Source of the DNA: an uncultured Lachnospiraceae bacterium
GTDB taxonomy: Bacteria; Bacillota; Clostridia; Lachnospirales; Lachnospiraceae
Length of the DNA stretch: 10,452 nucleotides
Reading direction: 5' to 3'
NCBI GenBank assembly: GCA_934330725.1
Contig: CAKRGM010000052.1
Coordinates: forward strand, 1-10,452
Below, in pieces: positions 6,600 through 10,452 of this stretch (position 1 is its first letter; each line of letters starts with the position of its first letter). The notes under the pieces were generated by a model. That model saw only the letters and a program-made list of their open reading frames with translations, was not told the DNA's origin and ran no database searches. The translations under genes and the position numbers were made by a program.

Positions 6600-7637
6600 T
6601 CACCAAATTTTCATTATATGCTGCATAATAAGACTTACAACCGTTATTCCACACCAGCAGGTTGCTCCAATAATAATTGGCTTACCACCTGTTTTGATAA
6701 GCTGTATCACATTACTGTTTAATCCAATTGCAGCCATCGCCATAATAATCATAAACCTGGACAATTCCCTGATTGGCTGAAATACTTCTGCATTGATTCC
6801 CACATGTACGCAGACGGTCGTAATGATTGCCGCTATAACAAAGTAAAATATAAACATTGGAAATGCCTTCCTTAAACTAAACTTTGTATCCTGCCTTCCT
6901 TCTTCTGTGCTCTTTTTAGCCTGCATCAATGATAATCCGAGCGTAATCGGTATAATGGCAAGTGTTCTTGTGAGCTTTACGGTCACTGCTTTATTTAATG
7001 TCTCACTTCCAAGATTCCACATGCTGTCCCATGTTGATGCGGCAGCCGTTACAGATGATGTATCATTTATTGCTGTTCCTGCAAAAATACCAAAAGCATC
7101 TCCATGCATAGTATCAAAGCCAAGCGCTTTCCCGAATATTGGGAAAAATATAGCTGCAAGCACGTTGAAAAAGAAAATTACTGCTATCGACTGTGCAATT
7201 TCATCGTCATCTGCATCAATGACGGGTGCGGTTGCCGCAATAGCAGAGCCACCGCAGATAGATGATCCAACACCTACAAGTATGGATGTATTTGCAGGTA
7301 CTTTGAGAACTTTTTGTAATATCCGGGCAATGATAAGAGATGTTGTGATTGTAAAGATAATAATTGGCAGAGACTGCTTTCCTGTCTGAAAGATTACTCC
7401 AAGGTTCATTCCAAATCCAAGCAAAACAACTGCTATCTGAAGAATTACCTTTGACGTCCATTTAATTCCCGTTTCTGCTTTTCCCTTATCATTCCAAACC
7501 ATTGTAACAATCATTCCAGCTATAATTGCTATCACTGCGCCTCCTATCACCGGAAATATTTTTCCAAGTAACCACGATGGGACAGCTATTACAAGACAAA
7601 CCAGGATACCACTCCAATTTCTCTTCACAAAATTCAT
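6600..7637 (-). CDS. yeiH: YeiH/UPF0324 family putative sulfate exporter
   Basis: A 345-residue membrane protein counted from ATG 7637 (MNFVKRNWSG), with GAGGT 9 bases upstream. A longer open frame back to 7838 would run through the promoter region into the divergent lysR gene and is rejected. About ten hydrophobic segments are visible. Family signatures are VGVGSSICGGSAIAATAPVI (121-140), a charged loop DADDDEI (141-147), and FAGTAINDTSSVTAAA (185-200). The family is usually named putative sulfate exporter; the evidence for the substrate in relatives is limited, so transport of sulfur oxyanions is only a working label. Divergent pairing with a LysR regulator matches the enterobacterial yeiH-yeiE arrangement. 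It lies upstream of the MATE gene on the same strand and could share transcripts with it. The symbol rests on family resemblance. Confidence 0.88.
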   Translation of the reverse strand: MNFVKRNWSGILVCLVIAVPSWLLGKIFPVIGGAVIAIIAGMIVTMVWNDKGKAETGIKWTSKVILQIAVVLLGFGMNLGVIFQTGKQSLPIIIFTITTSLIIARILQKVLKVPANTSILVGVGSSICGGSAIAATAPVIDADDDEIAQSIAVIFFFNVLAAIFFPIFGKALGFDTMHGDAFGIFAGTAINDTSSVTAAASTWDSMWNLGSETLNKAVTVKLTRTLAIIPITLGLSLMQAKKSTEEGRQDTKFSLRKAFPMFIFYFVIAAIITTVCVHVGINAEVFQPIRELSRFMIIMAMAAIGLNSNVIQLIKTGGKPIIIGATCWCGITVVSLIMQHIMKIW

Positions 7638-7671
7638 TTGATAATTACCTCGCTTTCTTTTTATGTACGAA

Positions 7672-7700
7672 ATTGTATCACTGGACAATGATAAGGTAAA
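7672..7700 (-). promoter_or_regulatory. Promoter of the YeiH-family gene
   Basis: On the minus strand TTTACC (7695-7700), 17 bases, then TACAAT (7672-7677) preceded by TG one base away (extended -10). Transcription would start near 7665, 28 bases before the ATG. Its -35 box lies inside the spacer of the divergent lysR promoter. Confidence 0.55.
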
Positions 7701-7710
7701 ATTATATAAT
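7682..7710 (+). promoter_or_regulatory. Promoter of the second lysR-type gene
   Basis: TGGACA (7682-7687), 17 bases, TATAAT (7705-7710). The predicted start near 7717 gives a leader of about 80 bases. This promoter and that of the YeiH-family gene share the same 19 bases (7682-7700), so polymerase could not easily occupy both. Confidence 0.6.
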
Positions 7711-7737
7711 AATATCAAACCATAAATATTTTTTATA

Positions 7738-7778
7738 GTTAAGGAGTCACAACTCGCGATTCCTTTAACGCAAAGCGT
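7738..7778 (+). repeat. Hairpins in the leader of the second lysR-type gene
   Basis: GTTAAGGAGTC (7738-7748) pairs with GATTCCTTTAAC (7758-7769), allowing one bulged T and one G-U pair. Next to it ACGC-AAA-GCGT (7768-7778) forms a second small stem sharing two bases. Both lie between the predicted transcription start and the ribosome site at 7788-7792. They may be operator DNA or an RNA leader structure; no T run follows, so neither looks like a terminator. Confidence 0.4.
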
Positions 7779-7797
7779 CTGCGGAATGGAGGTCAGT

Positions 7798-8676
7798 ATG
7801 CTTGATTTTAGAACGGAGACATTTCTCACCGTATGCAATACAATGAATTTAACTGCTGCTGCAAGGCAGTTAAATATTACCCAGCCCGCTGTATCCCAGC
7901 ATATTCATTTTTTAGAAGAACAATACAATACTTCTCTCTTTATTTACCGAAATAAACAGCTTTTTCTCACCCGTTCCGGTGAAATACTGCGCAAACACCT
8001 GTTGACAATGAAGAATGATGAAAAGGCTATAATGGAAGAGTTAAAAAGCAATTACTATGGAATAGAGTCCCTTTCTATTGGTGTCACTATGACAATAGGT
8101 GAGTATGCAATTGTAGATAAACTCGCTGGTTTTCTAATACAGCACCCTGAAATAAATATTCATCTTCATTATGGCAATACTTCCCAGCTGCTGAAGCTGC
8201 TTGATAACGGTCAAATCAGTATGGCTATCGTTGAAGGTAATTATCCGAAAGAAGATTATTCACATAAAAAATACAGCACAGAGGCCTATATAGCCGTCTG
8301 TGCTGCATCACATAATTTTATGATAAACCATCCTCACACCGTAAATGATCTGGTGTGTAAACGTCTTCTTGTACGCGAAGAAGGTTCCGGTACAAGAAAT
8401 ATTCTGGAACAGAGCCTGATTGCCCGTGGTTTACGCATTTCTGATTTTATTCATTATACTGAGGTCGAAAATATGCATACTATCATTGGACTGTTAAAAA
8501 AAGACTGTGGAATATCTTTTCTGTATAAAATTGCTGTTGAAAATGAATTGAAATCCGGAATATTAAAAGAAATCCATTTTGATGACTTCAAAATGCAGCA
8601 TGATTTTGATATTATCTGGGAAAAGCATAGTGTATATACCGATAAATATCTTTCTATCTGCGAGGAGATTATTTAA
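7798..8676 (+). CDS. LysR-family transcriptional regulator (divergent to the YeiH-family gene)
   Basis: A 292-residue regulator. ATG 7798 is preferred over an in-frame ATG at 7786 because GGAGG at 7788-7792 lies inside the extra codons and five bases before 7798. The winged helix-turn-helix occupies about residues 1-60: FRTETFLTVCNTMNLTAAA, the recognition part ITQPAVSQHIHFLEEQY (27-43), then LFLTRSGEIL. The effector-binding domain begins near residue 88 and contains VREEGSGTRNILEQ, a segment typical of the CysB/CysL/YeiE-like branch whose members respond to small sulfur or organic anions; that effector is inferred, not shown. It is transcribed away from the YeiH-family exporter through interleaved promoters, so that gene is its probable target. 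It converges with the second MATE gene across 49 bases with no clear terminator. Confidence 0.92.
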   Translation: MLDFRTETFLTVCNTMNLTAAARQLNITQPAVSQHIHFLEEQYNTSLFIYRNKQLFLTRSGEILRKHLLTMKNDEKAIMEELKSNYYGIESLSIGVTMTIGEYAIVDKLAGFLIQHPEINIHLHYGNTSQLLKLLDNGQISMAIVEGNYPKEDYSHKKYSTEAYIAVCAASHNFMINHPHTVNDLVCKRLLVREEGSGTRNILEQSLIARGLRISDFIHYTEVENMHTIIGLLKKDCGISFLYKIAVENELKSGILKEIHFDDFKMQHDFDIIWEKHSVYTDKYLSICEEII

Positions 8677-8725
8677 ATCATTAATACTGATACACCGGGC
8701 AGATTCCATATACATCTCCTTAACC

Positions 8726-10087
8726 TTAATTGTCTACTTTGTTCTTTCTGATTCTCTTTAAAAATACATATCCCGCAAGACAGGCAATAAGCTCTGTTAT
8801 TGGAAATGCCCACCAGATCAGAGGAACTCCCATCTGGCCATTTCTTACAAACACAGAAAAGAATCCGGCCAGCGGCAATATGATAACAAGCTGTCTGAGC
8901 AGTGAAATAACAAGTGACTCTATTCCTCCCTCCAATGCCTGATATATTCCCTGATATGCGACATTAATTCCTGCAAAAATAAAACTTATGGAAATAATTC
9001 TCATTGCACCAATGAAATACTCTCTCGACTGTCCGGCATTAAATAAAGTTGCAAAAGCACCTGGAAAAATCTCTGTGATTGCCACACCAACTACCATAAG
9101 TACAACAGTATATATAAGGCCATATTTTATTCCGTCCCTGATTCTATTTTTACTGCCCATTCCGTATGCAAAAGCTATAATTGGCGTAATCGCATCTCTA
9201 AGTCCAAATGCCAGAAACAATACAAACTGCTGAACTTTATAAAACAAGCCATATGCGGTCTGCGCAGACGAACTAAACTTCAAAATCAGATTCATCACAT
9301 ATACCATGATGGACATCAATGCCTGTGCAATGATTGCCGGAAGTCCGATTGAATATATTTCCCTGATAATTCTGCCGTCTGGCTTCATATATTTCACATC
9401 ATGCTCAAATTCTTTATTTAATTTCATATGGAAAATGAATAATAATACTGCTGATGCGACCTGTCCAATTACCGTTGCATAAGCAGCACCCTCCACTCCC
9501 ATTTCAGGAACAGGTCCAATACCATAAATCATAATGGGATCAAGAATAATATTTATTACTGCTCCCACAACCTGACCTATTGTTGAGTAAAGTGAGCGTC
9601 CTGTTGCCTGTAACAGCTTTTCAAATAATGAGAAAAAGACAATTCCAAAAGAAATCACACAGCATATTCTAAGATAGCTTGTTCCCATTGAAATAACTTC
9701 CGGATCAACTGTCTGCGATGAAATGTATGCCTTTACTCCAAAAACTCCAAACAACAAACATACTGCATAAATAATCACACCCAAAAACAGACTGTTTCCG
9801 GCAACTTTTGCAGCCTTTTTACTGTTCGCCTCTCCAAGTGTTCTTGCAAGAAGTGCATTTGTTCCCACACCTGTTCCAATTCCAACTGCTACCATAAGCA
9901 TCTGAACCGGAAACACCAGTGTAAGAGCATTCAATGCTGCTTCGCTCCCCACTCTCATATTTCCAACAAAGGCGCTATCTACAATATTATAGACTGCCTG
10001 CAATGCCATAGATAAGATCATTGGTATTCCCATCTTAACCATAAGCTTATTTACCGGCATTTCCTTCATCCTGTTACTTTCTGCCAT
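8726..10087 (-). CDS. MATE family efflux transporter
   Basis: A 453-residue exporter with about twelve membrane segments. Start ATG 10087 follows a strong AAGGAGG (10096-10102). Family features are MPVNKLMVKMGIPMILSM and YNIVDSAFVGNM at the start, VGIGTGVGTNALLAR in the first half, AVINIILDPIMIYG, then GVEGAAYATVIGQ. The second half repeats the pattern with GLPAIIAQALMSIMV and FAYGMGSKNRI. It is related to the other MATE protein of this window but clearly diverged, so not a recent duplicate; it looks closer to the NorM/DinF-like clostridial exporters. Substrate unknown. Its upstream region is unusual: 85 bases of structured leader, then a series of T-tailed hairpins and a consensus promoter about 240 bases from the ATG, so RNA-based control is possible. 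The gene ends in KRIRKNKVDN with no clear terminator. Confidence 0.93.
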   Translation of the reverse strand: MAESNRMKEMPVNKLMVKMGIPMILSMALQAVYNIVDSAFVGNMRVGSEAALNALTLVFPVQMLMVAVGIGTGVGTNALLARTLGEANSKKAAKVAGNSLFLGVIIYAVCLLFGVFGVKAYISSQTVDPEVISMGTSYLRICCVISFGIVFFSLFEKLLQATGRSLYSTIGQVVGAVINIILDPIMIYGIGPVPEMGVEGAAYATVIGQVASAVLLFIFHMKLNKEFEHDVKYMKPDGRIIREIYSIGLPAIIAQALMSIMVYVMNLILKFSSSAQTAYGLFYKVQQFVLFLAFGLRDAITPIIAFAYGMGSKNRIRDGIKYGLIYTVVLMVVGVAITEIFPGAFATLFNAGQSREYFIGAMRIISISFIFAGINVAYQGIYQALEGGIESLVISLLRQLVIILPLAGFFSVFVRNGQMGVPLIWWAFPITELIACLAGYVFLKRIRKNKVDN

Positions 10088-10171
10088 CTTATAATCCTCC
10101 TTGTTTTTTGGAATGACAAATACGTGCTCCTTTGAGCGGGCAGAGGATTTGTCCTCCTTATTTTTTCTGCT
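10088..10171 (-). promoter_or_regulatory. Structured leader before the MATE gene with a decoy ribosome site
   Basis: On the minus strand a first AAGGAGGA (10152-10159) has no start codon after it. A complement AATCCTC (10143-10149) follows it and can pair either with that decoy (GAGGA-CAAA-TCCTC, 10143-10156) or with GAGGATT in the true ribosome site of the MATE gene. GACAAAT and ATTTGTC (10115-10121, 10147-10153) and GCTC/GAGC (10126-10137) offer a third fold. Mutually exclusive pairings are visible; regulation is inference. Confidence 0.4.
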
Positions 10172-10227
10172 AAAAAAAAAGCGTGCACTTATCTCATAAG
10201 CTGGACTTACGCTGATAAGCTACACAC
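10172..10227 (-). ncRNA. T-tailed hairpin A with conserved loop (small RNA or attenuator)
   Basis: On the minus strand GTGTGTAGCTTATC (10214-10227) pairs with GATAAGTGCACGC (10181-10193): thirteen pairs including G-U, with one bulged G, followed by nine T (10172-10180). The 20-base loop (10194-10213) begins AGCGTAAGTCCAG. Hairpin B carries the same motif with one change and the same GTAGC five bases before it. A TATAAT at 10240-10245 lies 12 bases upstream, but no good -35 box is seen, so an independent transcript is less certain than for hairpin B. Confidence 0.6.
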
Positions 10228-10252
10228 TCTTTTAATGGCATTATATAACTTT

Positions 10253-10278
10253 AAAAATGTGCAACATAAGGTGCACAT
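10253..10278 (-). terminator. T-tailed hairpin C between hairpins A and B
   Basis: ATGTGCA (10272-10278) and TGCACAT (10257-10263) form a perfect 7-bp stem with an 8-base loop. On the minus strand the stem runs into five T (10253-10257). It starts directly after the T run of hairpin B, giving two terminator-like structures back to back. Confidence 0.5.
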
Positions 10279-10326
10279 AAAAAAACGAGCAGCAAAAACT
10301 GGATTTACGCTAGTCTGCTACTCGTT
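10279..10326 (-). ncRNA. T-tailed hairpin B with conserved loop (about 50-nt small RNA or attenuator)
   Basis: On the minus strand AACGAGTAGCA (10316-10326) pairs with TGCTGCTCGTT (10284-10294) with one C-A mismatch, followed by seven T (10279-10285). The 21-base loop holds AGCGTAAATCCAG. A near-consensus promoter (10335-10363) would start transcription within about two bases of the stem, so the simplest transcript is a roughly 50-nt RNA made only of this hairpin. No ribosome site or start codon is present within it. It matches no RNA family that I recognise. Confidence 0.6.
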
Positions 10327-10452
10327 CAGAAATTATTATATTTCTCATTTTCAAAAAAGTCAAATAAAAATCTTCTTTTTCAGCTTTGAAAGGTAAATTT
10401 ATTTTACAGCCTGCCAATTTGGAAGATTCATATTTTTCACATTTCTTATAAA
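10310..10452 (-). CDS. Possible C-terminal end of an unidentified gene entering from the right
   Basis: One minus-strand frame is open from the window edge (first full codon at 10450) to TAG at 10310-10312, 46 residues. It includes INLPFKAEKEDFYLTFLKM and ends IISERVAD. The family is not recognised. If real, its stop codon lies in the loop of hairpin B, which would then be its terminator, similar to the toxin gene at the left edge. Against it, a near-consensus promoter lies within the frame. A second frame also enters from the edge and ends at 10399-10401 (17 residues, ending NLPNWQAVK). Neither can be confirmed from this window. Confidence 0.3.
   Translation of the reverse strand, partial: YKKCEKYESSKLAGCKINLPFKAEKEDFYLTFLKMRNIIISERVAD
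10335..10363 (-). promoter_or_regulatory. Near-consensus promoter before the hairpin cluster
   Basis: On the minus strand TTGACT (10358-10363), exactly 17 bases, then TATAAT (10335-10340). The predicted start is near 10328, at the foot of hairpin B. Read-through of all three T-tailed hairpins would give a leader of about 240 bases for the MATE gene. Confidence 0.65.

Noticed and set aside
6508..6654. N-terminal extension of the first MATE protein to an ATG at 6654
   Set aside because: It overlaps the upstream YeiH-family coding region, lacks a suitable ribosome site and adds residues not found in MATE proteins.
7722..7736. AT-only inverted repeat ATAAATATTTTTTAT as a LysR operator
   Set aside because: It fits T-N11-A, but such matches are common in AT-rich spacers; there is no further support.
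7638..7838. N-terminal extension of the YeiH-family protein to an ATG at 7838
   Set aside because: It would overlap the divergent lysR start and the promoters, and the extra residues do not resemble the family. The ATG at 7637 has a ribosome site.
8677..8725. Terminator between the convergent second lysR-type gene and the second MATE gene
   Set aside because: No stable stem with a T run could be found on either strand in these 49 bases.
10207..10278. Possible 23-codon leader peptide on the minus strand, starting at the ATG in hairpin C and stopping in the loop of hairpin A
   Set aside because: The ATG is preceded by a run of T with no ribosome-binding site, and the product is not recognisable.
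10172..10326. Match to the guanidine-II (mini-ykkC) type of tandem hairpin element, which can precede efflux genes
   Set aside because: That element has short stems with small ACGR-type loops. These hairpins have about 20-base loops with a different conserved sequence and each carries its own T run.

Overview
The window looks like chromosomal DNA from a low-GC Firmicute, most likely a gut Clostridia of the Lachnospiraceae type. This is inferred from the AT-rich sequence, strong AGGAGG ribosome-binding sites before nearly every gene, and the gene families present: Flavodoxin_4-type flavodoxins, paired MATE exporters, a YeiH-type transporter, and LysR and HxlR regulators. No insertion sequence, integrase, tRNA, rRNA or CRISPR array was seen.

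Left to right: (1) The 3' end of a RelE/ParE-family toxin gene on the + strand, whose stop codon lies inside its own intrinsic terminator (1-226). (2) A minus-strand redox operon read from about 2330 down to 254: a C-terminally shortened flavodoxin, a short-chain dehydrogenase/reductase, and a lipoprotein-anchored flavodoxin. It diverges from a LysR-type regulator (2509-3390). Consensus-like promoters for both directions flank or overlap a perfect 17-bp palindrome, a probable LysR operator. (3) A minus-strand stretch with damaged genes: a two-domain GNAT acetyltransferase gene broken by a frameshift at a run of seven A (3414-4417), and an unusual in-frame chimera of a flavin-binding PNPOx-like domain with the second half of an HxlR regulator (4502-5020). 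(4) A MATE exporter (5134-6507) and a YeiH-family transporter (6600-7637), the latter divergent from a second LysR-type regulator (7798-8676) with interleaved promoters. (5) A second MATE exporter (8726-10087, minus strand). (6) Upstream of it, a 365-base region without a confidently assigned gene but dense in RNA structure.

The genes fit a redox, electrophile or toxic-compound response theme: flavodoxins, a reductase, an FMN-type split barrel, two multidrug exporters and three one-component regulator families. This grouping is inference. The best candidate for something undescribed is at 10172-10363. There, two hairpins on the minus strand share a loop consensus AGCGTAARTCCAG, preceded at the same distance by GTAGC. 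Each is followed by a long T run and each has a TATAAT box just upstream, and a third T-tailed hairpin lies between them. They could be tandem small RNAs or a multi-terminator leader controlling the MATE gene.
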